Assembly: GCF_023757625.1 (NCBI RefSeq)
Contig: NZ_JALGBZ010000002.1
Span: 186,001 to 250,000, forward strand
Direction: 5' to 3'
From: Halomonas sp. S3-1-1
GTDB lineage: Bacteria > Pseudomonadota > Gammaproteobacteria > Pseudomonadales > Halomonadaceae
DNA length: 64,000 nt
A program made the translations under genes and the position numbers. Positions 27,374 to 38,159 of this stretch are shown here, one piece after another (the first letter of the stretch is position 1; every line of letters starts with the position of its first letter). The notes below the pieces were generated by a model. It did not search any database. It was not told where the DNA came from and saw only the letters and a program-made list of their open reading frames with translations.

Positions 27374-28495
27374 GTGGCCGTTTGTGATAAGGCGCTCGAC
27401 GGGCTCGAGGTCTACCGCGTCGGCGGCGCGGTGCGCGATGCGCTGCTCGGCTGGCCGGTGTTCGACAACGACTGGGTGGTGGTCGGCGCCACACCCGAAC
27501 GGATGCGGGCGAAGGGCTTCAAGCCGGTCGGGCGGGACTTTCCCGTATTTCTACACCCGGAAACCTTCGAGGAGTACGCGCTGGCGCGCACCGAGCGCAA
27601 GGCGGGCCACGGTTACGGCGGCTTCGAGGTGCACGCAAGCCCGGACGTGACGCTGGAGGAGGACCTGCTGCGCCGCGATTTGACCATCAACGCCATCGCA
27701 CAGCGCCCGGACGCTACGCTAGTCGACCCTTTCGATGGCCAGAAGGATCTCGAGCGGCGCCTTTTACGCCACGTCTCCCCGGCGTTTGCCGAGGACCCGC
27801 TACGGGTGCTTCGCACCGCGCGCTTTCTGGCCCGCTACGCCGGGCTCGGGTTCACTATCGAAAGCCAAACCCAAGCGCTGATGCGCCGGGTCGCGCAAAG
27901 CGGTGAGCTTTTACATCTGGCCGCGGAGCGGGTGTGGGTCGAAACCGAGAAGGCGCTGGCCGAGCCACACCCGGCGCGCTTTTTTCAAGCGCTCGACGAG
28001 GCCGAGGCGCTTAAAAGCTGGTGGCCGCACCTGGCGGCCCATCTCGACGAGGCGCTGGGGCTTTTGGAAAAGGCACCCTCCGGCGGCGAGCTCGCCCACT
28101 GGCGCATGGCGCTTTTGGCAAGCGCCTTGAGCGAGCCCGAGCGCGAGGCGCTGATCGAGCGCCTTCGACTGCCCAACGCCGTCGCCGCGCTTTGCCGCCA
28201 CGTGGCGCTGAGTCGCCATCTCGTCGAGCGCCCGCTTTGCCCGGCGCGCGCGTTCGAATGGCTCGAGCGCCTCGACGCCTTTCGCAAGCCCGTCCAAGTC
28301 GAGGCGCAGCTCTCCCTTATTGCGATACTGGCTCCAAAGCTCGAAAAGCCGCTTAATGATGCGTTTCAGCGCGCCCGGAACGTAAGCCCGCAGGCGCTGA
28401 TGCTCGAGGGTTTTCAGGGCAAGGCGCTAGGGGAGGCGCTGCGCGAGCGGCGCTTTAGCGCAGCGGCGAGCGCGCTCGAAACGTCTGAAGACTAG
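27374..28495 (+). CDS. cca: CCA tRNA nucleotidyltransferase
   Basis: Adds or repairs the 3' CCA of tRNA without a template. 373 residues. Head: [13 protein letters not shown], metal-binding Asp31 and Asp33 in [22 protein letters not shown], then the neck [17 protein letters not shown]. The start is GTG 27374, one base after the apaH stop, preceded by AGAGGGGG. It is shorter than E. coli Cca (412), and I see no HD motif in the C-terminal third, so the phosphohydrolase activity of E. coli Cca is probably absent. Its stop shares CTAG with the opposite folK stop. Confidence 0.93.
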   Translation: MAVCDKALDGLEVYRVGGAVRDALLGWPVFDNDWVVVGATPERMRAKGFKPVGRDFPVFLHPETFEEYALARTERKAGHGYGGFEVHASPDVTLEEDLLRRDLTINAIAQRPDATLVDPFDGQKDLERRLLRHVSPAFAEDPLRVLRTARFLARYAGLGFTIESQTQALMRRVAQSGELLHLAAERVWVETEKALAEPHPARFFQALDEAEALKSWWPHLAAHLDEALGLLEKAPSGGELAHWRMALLASALSEPEREALIERLRLPNAVAALCRHVALSRHLVERPLCPARAFEWLERLDAFRKPVQVEAQLSLIAILAPKLEKPLNDAFQRARNVSPQALMLEGFQGKALGEALRERRFSAAASALETSED

Positions 28496-29004
28496 GGCGA
28501 AATCGCCATGCCGCGAAAGCTGAACGCCACCGGCCACAGAGGCTGGTCGCTGAAATCGGCGCGCGCGAAAAGTGTGGCGTAGGGCGTTTTACAGCGCGGA
28601 TGGCACTCGTTGGGTAAAAGTTCGGCGAGCGGCCTGAGGACGAAGGCGTAGTGGGTGATGTCCTCGCGGGGCAGGGTGAAACCCTCGAAGTCGGCGCAGG
28701 TGTCGCCTACGCTGAGAAGGTCGATGTCCAGCGCTTTAGGGGCGTGGCGCTCGCGGGGCACGCGCGGGTTGAGCGCCGCCTCCTGAGCATTGGTCCACTC
28801 GTTGAGCGCCTCTGGGCTCCAGTCGCTCTCAAAAGCGACCACCGCGTTGAAGAAGTTGGCCGCGGCCTGACAGCCGACGGGCTCGCTTTCAAACACCCGC
28901 GAGATTCTCACCGAATCAAAGGTGCGCTTTAGCGCCTCGAAGCAGGCGCCAAGATGCGTGGCCGGGTCGGCGTTGCTGCCCAGGCTCAAGCAGACCAGGC
29001 TCAC
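28492..29004 (-). CDS. folK: 2-amino-4-hydroxy-6-hydroxymethyldihydropteridine pyrophosphokinase
   Basis: Folate pathway kinase that pyrophosphorylates hydroxymethyl-dihydropterin. 170 residues from GTG 29004, which overlaps the folB stop (GTGA). Conserved sequence: [14 protein letters not shown] at the start, the pterin-binding [11 protein letters not shown], and the metal-binding [13 protein letters not shown] with [17 protein letters not shown]. Pairing with folB shows a two-gene folate operon. The C-terminal 30 residues (after PLAELLP) are not family sequence. Confidence 0.93.
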   Translation of the reverse strand: MSLVCLSLGSNADPATHLGACFEALKRTFDSVRISRVFESEPVGCQAAANFFNAVVAFESDWSPEALNEWTNAQEAALNPRVPRERHAPKALDIDLLSVGDTCADFEGFTLPREDITHYAFVLRPLAELLPNECHPRCKTPYATLFARADFSDQPLWPVAFSFRGMAISP

Positions 29005-29381
29005 GACGCCGGGCGCTCGATGACCTCGGGAATCTCGCCGCGGGTGATCTCGAGCCCCACGCTTTGGGCGGCGGGCACGGCGGCGGGCTTGCGCACGGCC
29101 AGGCGTAGCCAACTGATTGGAAACTCGTGGCGCAGGCACTCGCACAGCCGCTCGGCGAAGGTTTCGATCAGGGCGAAGTGATGCTCGTCGGCAAACTGCT
29201 GAATGCGCTGGCAAACGGCGCCGTAATCCAGGGTCAGGTGCAGATCGTCGGTGGCCGCCGCCGGGCGAATGTCGGTGGCAAGCGTCAAATCCAGGCGCAG
29301 CGACTGGGTGATGGTGCGCTCCCAGTCGTACACGCCGATCACGGTTTCAATCGTCAAACCTTCAATTAAAATACGGTCCAT
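29001..29381 (-). CDS. folB: Dihydroneopterin aldolase
   Basis: Cleaves dihydroneopterin to hydroxymethyl-dihydropterin and glycolaldehyde; may also epimerise. 126 residues: DRILIEGLTIETVIGVYDWER with the conserved Glu, LDYGAVCQRIQQFAD, and the catalytic Lys in LAVRKPAAV. First gene of the folB-folK pair and divergent from plsY, the common arrangement next to tsaD in gammaproteobacteria. Confidence 0.94.
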   Translation of the reverse strand: MDRILIEGLTIETVIGVYDWERTITQSLRLDLTLATDIRPAAATDDLHLTLDYGAVCQRIQQFADEHHFALIETFAERLCECLRHEFPISWLRLAVRKPAAVPAAQSVGLEITRGEIPEVIERPAS

Positions 29382-29486
29382 GCGCCCTGTTCCTGTTACA
29401 AGTGCTTGTCACAATACCTATCAAGGTCAAAAAAGAGTGTACGTGAGCAGCCCGGCAAACGATACCAATCCGCGTGAGTGTGCCCG

Positions 29487-30065
29487 GTGAATGCGCTTCT
29501 CTGGGCTTTGGCGGGCTATCTGAGCGGCAGCTGGCTTGCCGCCATCGTCGTGTGTCGGCTGGCCGGCGTTGCCGACCCGCGCCGGTGCGGCTCGCAAAAC
29601 CCGGGCGTTTCCAACGTGCTGCGAAGCCACGGGCCGCGCCTGGCGGCGGTCACACTAGCGCTCGACGCCGCCAAGGCGATGCCGGTGTTGATGCTGGCCA
29701 AAAGCCAGGCGCTACCGGTGTGGTTGCAGGGGGCGGTGGGTCTATCGGTGCTTTTGGGCCACAGCTACCCGGTATGGTACGGCTTTCGCGGCGGTAAGGC
29801 GGTGGCCTGCGCCTTCGGAGCGCTGCTGGTGCTGGTGCCTTGGGTGGCGCTTTTGTGCGCAGCGCTCTGGGCGCTGATCGCCTGGCGGCTTCGCACCGCA
29901 GCGGCGGCCTCGCTTGCCAGCGCGCTGGCCGCGCCGCTGCTGACGCTCTGGCTTGCGCCCGGGTATCTGGGCGTGGTCGGCGCGTTCACCTTGCTGGTAG
30001 TGGCGCGCCACGCGCTCAATATTCGCCGCCTGCGCGAAGGGCAGGAGCCTCGCCTTCGCCGCTAA
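29487..30065 (+). CDS. plsY: Acyl-phosphate glycerol-3-phosphate acyltransferase
   Basis: Polytopic inner-membrane enzyme making lysophosphatidate from acyl-phosphate. 192 residues with five or more hydrophobic helices. Motifs: [15 protein letters not shown] (matching the glycine-rich GSGNIGATN loop), LGHSYPVW and [16 protein letters not shown] chose GTG 29487, which starts directly before the first helix; GTG 29478 is in frame. Neither has a strong Shine-Dalgarno. Convergent with tsaD: the two stops overlap in CTAA. Confidence 0.92.
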   Translation: MNALLWALAGYLSGSWLAAIVVCRLAGVADPRRCGSQNPGVSNVLRSHGPRLAAVTLALDAAKAMPVLMLAKSQALPVWLQGAVGLSVLLGHSYPVWYGFRGGKAVACAFGALLVLVPWVALLCAALWALIAWRLRTAAAASLASALAAPLLTLWLAPGYLGVVGAFTLLVVARHALNIRRLREGQEPRLRR

Positions 30066-31108
30066 AGCTTGGGCGGCGTCAGGGTGTCCAGCGGCCAGCG
30101 CGGGGTCGCCTGCATGAGGCCGGTGGTGTCGCGCTCGCCGGCCTCCAGGCGCCGGGCGCCCACATAGGCGATCATGGCGCCGTTGTCGGTGCAGAACCGG
30201 GCCCGGGGGTAGAAGGTTTGGGCGCCACGCTTTTCGGTCTCCACGGCCAAGCGCTCGCGAAGCCGTGCGTTGGCGCTCACGCCGCCGGCCATCACCAGCC
30301 GCTTGAGCCCGGTATCATCCAGCGCTCGGCGGCATTTGATCACCATGGTATCCACCACCGCTTCCTCGAAGGCGCGGGCGATGTCGGCCCGGGCCTGTTT
30401 GTCAAGCGCCCCTTCGGCGTCGAGCTTTTTGATCGCGGTCAGGGTGTGGGTCTTGAGTCCGGAGAAGCTGAAATCGAGCCCCGGGCGATCGGTCATCGGC
30501 CGCGGGAAGCGAAAGCGCTTCGGGTCACCGCGCTCGGCGAGCTTTGCGACCTGGGGGCCGCCGGGGTAGGCAAGGCCCAGCATCTTGGCGGCCTTGTCGA
30601 AGGCTTCGCCTGCCGCGTCGTCGACGGACTCGCCCAGCAGCCGATAGCGTCCAAGACCGCTGACCTCGACCAGCTGGGTGTGCCCGCCGGACACTAACAG
30701 CGCGACGAAGGGAAACGCCGGCGGGTTTTCCTCGAGCATCGGCGCGAGCAGGTGGCCCTCCATGTGGTGAACGCCAAGCACCGGAATATCCAGCGCCCGC
30801 GCCATCCCGTGGGCGGTGCTGGCGCCGACCATGAGCGCGCCAACGAGCCCCGGGCCCGCGGTGTAGGCGATACCGTCGAGGTCACGCTTATCCAGGCCGG
30901 CTTCCACAAGCACCTGGTCGATCAGCGGTAGCAACTTGCGGGTATGATCGCGCGAGGCGAGCTCCGGCACCACGCCGCCGTACTCGGCGTGCATGGCGAC
31001 CTGGCTGTAGAGCGTATCCGCCAGCAGCCCTTTGCCTGCCGGGGCGCGGGTGTCGTAAAGCGCGACACCGGTTTCGTCGCAGGAGGTTTCGATGCCAAGC
31101 ACTCTCAT
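30062..31108 (-). CDS. tsaD: tRNA threonylcarbamoyladenosine synthase subunit TsaD
   Basis: Transfers the threonylcarbamoyl group to A37 of ANN-decoding tRNAs, with TsaB, TsaC and TsaE. 348 residues from ATG 31108. ASKHA fold with [19 protein letters not shown], the Fe/Zn ligands in [20 protein letters not shown] and [10 protein letters not shown]. The longer frame upstream is not family sequence. It faces away from rpsU as in E. coli, but an amidohydrolase gene has been placed between the two. Confidence 0.96.
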   Translation of the reverse strand: MRVLGIETSCDETGVALYDTRAPAGKGLLADTLYSQVAMHAEYGGVVPELASRDHTRKLLPLIDQVLVEAGLDKRDLDGIAYTAGPGLVGALMVGASTAHGMARALDIPVLGVHHMEGHLLAPMLEENPPAFPFVALLVSGGHTQLVEVSGLGRYRLLGESVDDAAGEAFDKAAKMLGLAYPGGPQVAKLAERGDPKRFRFPRPMTDRPGLDFSFSGLKTHTLTAIKKLDAEGALDKQARADIARAFEEAVVDTMVIKCRRALDDTGLKRLVMAGGVSANARLRERLAVETEKRGAQTFYPRARFCTDNGAMIAYVGARRLEAGERDTTGLMQATPRWPLDTLTPPKL

Positions 31109-31277
31109 GGGCGTCTCTTTAAAAGCGTTCAGGATGTGCGCGATTTTATCACGCCGGGCCTTCGATCCGGTACGCGCTTTCATAAGGGACCGCCTCCTCG
31201 GCGTTTGCTGAGTTGACGCGGGGCAACGCTCGACTAGGGTTATTAAAACCCTCGTTCATACACCCAAGGACATTGCC

Positions 31278-32702
31278 ATGCGGCACGCATTCCCCCTCAC
31301 TCGACGCCGGCTTCTTGGCACCCTGTCGGCGCTGGCGGGGTCGAGCCTGGTGCCCGGTGCCTACGCCAGCGACGAAAGCGATGACAGCGACGAGGCCTCC
31401 AGTGACTCGCCCTCGCGCTGGTGCATCAAAAACGCCACCATCCTGACCATGGAGGAGGGTAAGGCGCCACTGGAGAAGGCCGATATCTGGGTCGTGGACG
31501 GGCGTATCGAAGCAGTGGGTGAGAGCCTGGATACCGGCGACAGCGAAATGATCAGCGGCGAAGGCTGCATCGTCATGCCGGGGCTGGTCGATACCCACAA
31601 TCATATGTGGCAGACCCAGATGCGCGGCATGTTCGGCCAGACCGAACAGAATCTATTCTTTCCTTTGACGCAGCGGCTGGGCGAACACTTTCGCCCCGGC
31701 GATATCTGGATCGGCGAGTATCTGGCGGCGATGGAGAACGTCAACGCCGGTGTGACCACCAGCTGCGACTTTTTCGACAACAACCGAAGTCCCGAACACT
31801 GCCAAGCCGCGCTCGAAGCGCTGGGCGCCTCGCCCCTGCGCACGCGGCTGATGTTTGGCAACCAGAGCAAGAGCGGTGGCGGGCAGATCGACCTTGAACA
31901 CTTGGGCGAGCTTGTAGAGAACTGGGAGCGCTTTAGCGAGCGCGGGCGTCTTTCATTGGGCCTTGGCTGGCGGCTGCCCGATAACCTAAGCAATCAGAAC
32001 GCCATGGCCGTCAAGCGACGGGAGTTCGATGCGGCGCGCGAGATGAACCTGCCGATCTCCGTGCACGTCAGCGGCGAAAATCACGACGCTCTGTTCCAAG
32101 CGCTGATCGACGGCGAGTTTTTGATTCCCGAGCTTCAGGTCGTGCACGCCACCAACGCAAGCGAAGAGCATCTGAGCGCCCTTAACGAGGCCGGCGCCAG
32201 CCTTTCGCTGACGCCGATTACCGAGCACCGGGTCGGCTATGGGCTTACGCGGCTGTCGCACTTTGAAAGCGTCGAGCGGCTGGGGCTCGGTATCGACGGC
32301 AACGCCCTGGCCGGTAGCGGCGATCTGTTTTCGGTGATGAAGTACGCCGCGTTGACCGAGCTCGGCGCCAGCGAAAATCAGGCCAGCGTCGACTGCGAGC
32401 GGCTGGTGGCGCTGGCCACGCGCTTGGGCGCCGAGTCGATCGGGCTTGGCGACGAGATCGGCACGTTGAGCCCGGGCAAGAAGGCAGATCTGATCATGCT
32501 CGACACCCACCAGGTGGGCCTTGGCATGCTGCCAAGCGAACCCTACGCCTTTACCGTGTTTGCCGCGACACCGGCAAGCGTTTCGCTGGTGGCCGTGGAT
32601 GGGCGCATCGCCAAACGCGGCGGGCAGCTTGTGAGCATGGACGACGAGCAAATCGCCTCGCGCATCGATGCCTCGCTTTCGCACCTGCGCGACAAGCTAT
32701 GA
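31278..32702 (+). CDS. Tat-exported amidohydrolase family protein
   Basis: Metal-dependent hydrolase of the TrzN/AtzA/SsnA-type amidohydrolases, 474 residues. Tat signal LTRRRLLGTLSALAG at 7-21 with cleavage near AYAS, then an acidic Ser/Asp spacer. Metal site motif GLVDTHNHMWQTQMRG (HxH), a middle His in SVHVSGENHDALF, VVHATN, and the final Asp in GLGIDGNALAGSG, with the usual GTLSPGKKADLIMLD near the end. Substrate unknown; this group deaminates or dechlorinates N-heterocycles such as guanine, adenosine derivatives and triazines. Periplasmic location is unusual for it. A 14-bp tandem repeat follows the stop. Confidence 0.85.
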   Translation: MRHAFPLTRRRLLGTLSALAGSSLVPGAYASDESDDSDEASSDSPSRWCIKNATILTMEEGKAPLEKADIWVVDGRIEAVGESLDTGDSEMISGEGCIVMPGLVDTHNHMWQTQMRGMFGQTEQNLFFPLTQRLGEHFRPGDIWIGEYLAAMENVNAGVTTSCDFFDNNRSPEHCQAALEALGASPLRTRLMFGNQSKSGGGQIDLEHLGELVENWERFSERGRLSLGLGWRLPDNLSNQNAMAVKRREFDAAREMNLPISVHVSGENHDALFQALIDGEFLIPELQVVHATNASEEHLSALNEAGASLSLTPITEHRVGYGLTRLSHFESVERLGLGIDGNALAGSGDLFSVMKYAALTELGASENQASVDCERLVALATRLGAESIGLGDEIGTLSPGKKADLIMLDTHQVGLGMLPSEPYAFTVFAATPASVSLVAVDGRIAKRGGQLVSMDDEQIASRIDASLSHLRDKL

Positions 32703-32761
32703 GCCGGTTTCGAAGAGCGTTATTCGAAGAACCTTATTTAAAGAACCTTATTTGAAGAACG
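32692..32761. repeat. 14-bp tandem repeat at the amidohydrolase stop codon
   Basis: Units: GGTTTCGAAGAGCG (32706-32719), TTATTCGAAGAACC, TTATTTAAAGAACC, TTATTTGAAGAACG (ending 32761), exact 14-bp period. The preceding 14 bases (32692-32705), which hold the TGA stop, match the first unit at about half of the positions and may be the decayed source copy. Confidence 0.75.
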
Positions 32762-32821
32762 CCAAAGGCCTAGCGCGCTTGGGAGAAGGGCCAGGCGGGC
32801 GCGGTGCCAAGTTTCGCCCGG

Positions 32822-32850
32822 TTGCAATATAGACGTATCGCGACTAGACT
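32822..32850 (+). promoter_or_regulatory. rpsU: Sigma-70 promoter of rpsU
   Basis: TTGCAA (32822-32827), 17-bp spacer, TAGACT (32845-32850), about 100 bases before the rpsU start. It is the best promoter match in the 251-bp gap between the amidohydrolase and rpsU. Confidence 0.6.
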
Positions 32851-32953
32851 ACTCGGCGCTGTAAAAAAGGGTCGTACACTGTATCTACAGATGCTGGATT
32901 AAGCGGTGTGCGCACTATCCGAACTCAAGTCTCCTTAAGGTGGTGAGTGCTTA

Positions 32954-33169
32954 ATGCCTTCTGTAAAAGTACGTGATAACGAGCCGTTTGACGTCGCTCT
33001 GCGTCGCTTCAAGCGTTCTTGCGAAAAAGCCGGCGTTCTCTCTGAAGTACGTCGTCGTGAGCATTACGAGAAGCCGACAGCCGAGCGCAAGCGCAAGGCA
33101 GCGGCAGCTGTGAAGCGTCACGCTAAAAAGCTTCAGCGTGAGCGTAAGCGTTTCGAACGGCTCTATTGA
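32954..33169 (+). CDS. rpsU: 30S ribosomal protein bS21
   Basis: Small basic subunit protein, 71 residues, same length as E. coli S21: starts [20 protein letters not shown] and ends with a Lys/Arg-rich tail. Codon use is strongly biased to CGT and AAG as expected for a highly expressed gene. First gene of the rpsU-dnaG-rpoD macromolecular synthesis cluster. Confidence 0.98.
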   Translation: MPSVKVRDNEPFDVALRRFKRSCEKAGVLSEVRRREHYEKPTAERKRKAAAAVKRHAKKLQRERKRFERLY

Positions 33170-33216
33170 TCCGTACCCAGAAACACGCGCCCCGGCGAAT
33201 GTTTCAAGAGGGATGC

Positions 33217-33249
33217 CAAACGGCCGCCGTCAGGTGGCCGTTTGTTTTT
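33217..33249 (+). terminator. Terminator between rpsU and dnaG
   Basis: CAAACGGCC (33217-33225), 10-base loop, GGCCGTTTG (33236-33244), then TTTTT. It corresponds in place to the partial terminator between rpsU and dnaG in E. coli that lowers primase level. Confidence 0.8.
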
Positions 33250-33335
33250 GAAGACAACGACATTAATGAGTGATCTAACCCAAGTCGCGCTTGGGTTAGG
33301 CCATTGACCCGTGCCCCGCGCAGGAACGCTCCTTC

Positions 33336-35177
33336 ATGGCCGGACAGATCCCCCAGCGTTTCATTGACGATCTTCTGGACCGCGTCGACGTCGTCGAGGT
33401 GGTGGGCGAGCGCGTTCAGCTCAAAAAGGCCGGGCGCAACTACTCCGGGCTTTGCCCCTTTCATCAGGAAAAGACCCCCTCCTTTACGGTGAGCGCCGAC
33501 AAGCAGTTCTACCACTGCTTCGGCTGCAGCGCCAACGGCAACGCCCTGCGCTTTTTGATGGAGTACGACAAGCTGTCTTTTCCCGAGGCGGTCGAGCAGT
33601 TGGCCGCCCGTTTAGGGCTCGACGTGCCCCGCGAAGGCGCCGATGACCCCCGCGAGCAGCAGCGCGAACAAAAGCGCAAGGAGGGCGTGAGCCTTCTGGA
33701 GCTTGCTGGCAGCTTCTACCGCGAGCGGCTGAAGATGCAGGCGGGGCAGAGCGCCCGCGACTACCTTAAAAAGCGCGATCTCTCCGACGAGGTCATCGCC
33801 GCCTACGGCATCGGCTTCGCGCCGGACGGCTGGGAGGCGCTCAAGCAGCATCTCAGTGCCAAGGGCGTCAGCGAAGCGGTGCAAATCGAGTACGGTCTGC
33901 TGATCCACCGCGAGGATACCGGGCGCACGTATGATCGCTTTCGCGATCGGGTGATGTTTCCCATCCGCGATTTGCGCGGGCGCACGCTGGGCTTTGGCGG
34001 GCGCATCATGGGAGACGGCCAGCCGAAGTATCTGAACTCGCCGGAAACGCCGGTGTTTCACAAGGGCCGCGAGCTCTACGGCCTATATGAGGCGCGCAAG
34101 GCCAGTGCGAAGCTCGAGCAGCTAATCATGGTGGAAGGCTACATGGACGTGGTGGCGCTGGCGCAGTACGGCATCCACAACGCCGTGGCGACGCTCGGCA
34201 CTGCGACCACCGAAGATCACCTACACCGGCTGTTTCGCTTGGTCAGCCGCGTGGTGTTCTGCTTCGACGGCGATCGCGCCGGGCGCCAGGCGGCAAGTCG
34301 GGCTTTGGAAACGGCGCTGCCGCAGATGATCGACGGGCGCGAGGCGCGCTTTCTGTTTCTGCCCGAAGGCGAGGACCCGGACTCGCTGGTGCGCCGCGAA
34401 GGCGAACAGGCGTTTCAGGACCGGGTGACCTGCGCGATGCCGCTGTCCGAGTTTCTGTTCGAGCAGGCCGCCCAGGGGCGCGATCTGAACACCGTTGAGG
34501 GCAACGAGCGCTTCGCTAGCCACGTTCTTCAGGCGATCAACCGGGTGCCGGAGGGCATGCTTAAGTCGCTGCTGCTGGAGGCGCTGGCCAAGCGCAGCGG
34601 TTTGAGCAAGGAGCAGCTCGCTTCGATGCTCGAAAAGCCCGCCATTGAGCCCGCGCCGGCTAGCGATGAGCCACCGCCGCTCGATGATGGTTTCTATCCG
34701 GAGTCAGCGCCCGCGCCCCAGGCGGCCCGGCAAAAGCCCAAAGCCTCGAGAAAGGTGCTGTCGACCGTCGAGCGCATCAGCCAGCTGCTGTTGTTCGAGC
34801 CGCGCCTGGTCGACGTTGTGCCCGACAATCTCGACTGGCTACAGCAGGGCGACCCGGATGCCGCGCTGTGCCGCGAGCTGGTCACGCTTTTGCGCGCCGG
34901 GCGCTACAAAAGCCCGCAAGTGGTGTTGGCGCACTTTCAGGGCAGCGAAGAGGGGCAGGCACTCAACGAACTTGCCCGCCGCGAGCTGTTGATTCCCGCG
35001 GCAGCCAGGGAGACCGAGCTTTTAGGGCTAATCGAGCATCTTGCCGGGCTCGAGCGCAGACGCTCGCCGCAAGAGGAGTACGAGGCGCTTTTGGCGCTCG
35101 AGCGTTCGGGGCAAAAACTGGACAAAAATCAGCGGCAACGTTTGGCAACGCTGGTGGTCGAACTCACTCGCAAGTAG
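33336..35177 (+). CDS. dnaG: DNA primase
   Basis: Makes RNA primers at the replication fork; works with DnaB. 613 residues. Zn-binding domain: CPFHQEKTPSF and HCFGCSANGNAL near 40-65. TOPRIM core at about 250-340: MVEGYMDVVALAQYG and CFDGDRAGRQAA. The C-terminal helicase-binding domain is present after about residue 450. The end of the gene is part of a 14-bp tandem repeat that contains the stop codon. The stretch 35178-35498 downstream holds the rpoD promoters and no gene. Confidence 0.97.
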   Translation: MAGQIPQRFIDDLLDRVDVVEVVGERVQLKKAGRNYSGLCPFHQEKTPSFTVSADKQFYHCFGCSANGNALRFLMEYDKLSFPEAVEQLAARLGLDVPREGADDPREQQREQKRKEGVSLLELAGSFYRERLKMQAGQSARDYLKKRDLSDEVIAAYGIGFAPDGWEALKQHLSAKGVSEAVQIEYGLLIHREDTGRTYDRFRDRVMFPIRDLRGRTLGFGGRIMGDGQPKYLNSPETPVFHKGRELYGLYEARKASAKLEQLIMVEGYMDVVALAQYGIHNAVATLGTATTEDHLHRLFRLVSRVVFCFDGDRAGRQAASRALETALPQMIDGREARFLFLPEGEDPDSLVRREGEQAFQDRVTCAMPLSEFLFEQAAQGRDLNTVEGNERFASHVLQAINRVPEGMLKSLLLEALAKRSGLSKEQLASMLEKPAIEPAPASDEPPPLDDGFYPESAPAPQAARQKPKASRKVLSTVERISQLLLFEPRLVDVVPDNLDWLQQGDPDAALCRELVTLLRAGRYKSPQVVLAHFQGSEEGQALNELARRELLIPAAARETELLGLIEHLAGLERRRSPQEEYEALLALERSGQKLDKNQRQRLATLVVELTRK

Positions 35178-35210
35178 TAGCTCACAAGCAGAAGCTCGTT
35201 AGGCAGTAGC
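35169..35210. repeat. Three 14-bp tandem units containing the dnaG stop codon
   Basis: CGCAAGTAGTAGCT (35169-35182, includes stop TAG), CACAAGCAGAAGCT (35183-35196), CGTTAGGCAGTAGC (35197-35210). The codons AAG-TAG of the gene end become AAG-CAG and AGG-CAG in the copies. Confidence 0.7.
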
Positions 35211-35293
35211 AAAGTCAGGCGGGAAACGTATAAAAACCAAAAGCGCCGGGACGGCGTTTGAATAGCACGTCGCGAAAGGGGGAAATGAAAGGG

Positions 35294-35321
35294 GTTGAAA
35301 TACGCCCGTGCGGCGCCATAT
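35294..35321 (+). promoter_or_regulatory. rpoD: Sigma-32-like heat-shock promoter upstream of rpoD
   Basis: GTTGAAA (35294-35300), 13-bp spacer, CGCCATAT (35314-35321), close to the consensus CTTGAAA-N13-15-CCCCATNT. It lies 178 bases before rpoD. In E. coli rpoD also has a heat-shock promoter, there inside dnaG. Confidence 0.55.
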
Positions 35322-35421
35322 AGAGAGCATTAGCGGCCGGGAAGCGGCCTAACCGAATAACCTAACACACCCGATTCATCGCGCAAATACGTTTCGCTGG
35401 GAAAAACGCAGCAAATTACGC

Positions 35422-35427
35422 TATAAT
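35422..35427 (+). promoter_or_regulatory. rpoD: Probable vegetative -10 element of rpoD
   Basis: Perfect TATAAT 71 bases before the rpoD ATG. No convincing -35 at 16-18 bp; the region upstream is GGGAAAAA. Confidence 0.45.
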
Positions 35428-35498
35428 GTTCGGCTTGTTGAGTTTTATCGATTCAGCGCCCCAGGTGTTTCATTCTTCTTCGTCGAGATAGGGTTTCT

Positions 35499-37355
<1,857 letters not shown>

Positions 37356-37380
37356 GCTGACCGCCCTGTGTGGTGAATAA

Positions 37381-37417
37381 AAAAGCCCCGCCGTTTTATG
37401 AACGGCGGGGCTTTTTG
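37381..37417. terminator. Terminator after rpoD
   Basis: AGCCCCGCCGTT (37385-37396), loop TTATG, AACGGCGGGGCT (37402-37413), flanked by A-run and T-run, so it can act in both directions for rpoD and the convergent membrane-protein gene. Confidence 0.9.
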
Positions 37418-37466
37418 CGTTGGCTGCTCCGGCGCGGTGTCTACCAGGCCGCGCCACAGAGGCCGA

Positions 37467-38126
37467 TCAGCTCAGCGGTTTGGCCGCCTTGCGCGCGAGA
37501 TAAATGCGCCGCGCCATCAGCAGCAGCTCGAGCGTGGCGAACATGATCAGGCTATAGCCCAGCAGCTCAATCACCTCTTCGGCGGCGTCCTTGATGGTGC
37601 GCTCGAAGCTTTCGCCCAGCACGGCTTCCCAGAAATCGCTGCGACCATAAAGGCGCGAGAAAATGTAGGTGGTCAGCACGCCGCTGGCAAAAAGGCCAAA
37701 GGAGAAGGTGTTGCTGAAGTAGCGAAACTCGTCGAGAAACCGACGGCGCTGAATGATGACCCAGGTGATCGACGGCACAACGATCAGCGCCACCAGAATC
37801 TTCCAGGTATGGCGGGCAACGTACTCATCGAGAAAGTAATCCTGCTCACGCACGAGTGAGGCGGCGATGAACGCGAACAGCAGCAGTGTGACCGTCGGCC
37901 ACACTTTTAGTACCTGGCGCACGAAGATGAGCATCAAGCAGGCGCTGGCCAGCACGGCGGTCTGGGCAAGTTCGGTAAAACCGTATTCGCTGAAGCGAAG
38001 TTCCGGCATGTAGAGTGCTTCGAGGTAGCTGCCCTGGGCGATGGCACCGATAAACAGCACATAAAGTATTGCGCGCATGAGACTCGTTTTGAAGTTGATG
38101 GACCAGTTGGGTGGGGGCAGTGACAT
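37467..38126 (-). CDS. Hypothetical polytopic membrane protein
   Basis: 219 residues that I do not recognise. About six hydrophobic segments, near residues 18-33, 52-70, 74-92, 110-127, 142-160 and 187-205, with short charged loops; the N-terminus SLPPPNWSINFKTS is polar and the C-terminus (LARKAAKPLS) positively charged, so inside by the positive-inside rule. There is a Glu/Asp-rich loop with VREQDYFLDEY. ATG 38126 is preceded by TAAGGA. A 20-bp palindrome stands 34 bases upstream and may be an operator. It stands alone, convergent with rpoD and divided from the LysR gene by 145 bp. Confidence 0.8.
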   Translation of the reverse strand: MSLPPPNWSINFKTSLMRAILYVLFIGAIAQGSYLEALYMPELRFSEYGFTELAQTAVLASACLMLIFVRQVLKVWPTVTLLLFAFIAASLVREQDYFLDEYVARHTWKILVALIVVPSITWVIIQRRRFLDEFRYFSNTFSFGLFASGVLTTYIFSRLYGRSDFWEAVLGESFERTIKDAAEEVIELLGYSLIMFATLELLLMARRIYLARKAAKPLS

Positions 38127-38159
38127 TGAGCATCCTTACAGGGCATGACGCAGATCATA

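Noticed and set aside
32879..32890. CTGTATCTACAG before rpsU as a LexA box, since E. coli LexA acts on the rpsU-dnaG-rpoD operon.
   Set aside because: The half-sites CTGT and ACAG are separated by 4 bases; a LexA box needs 8. It is only a short palindrome.
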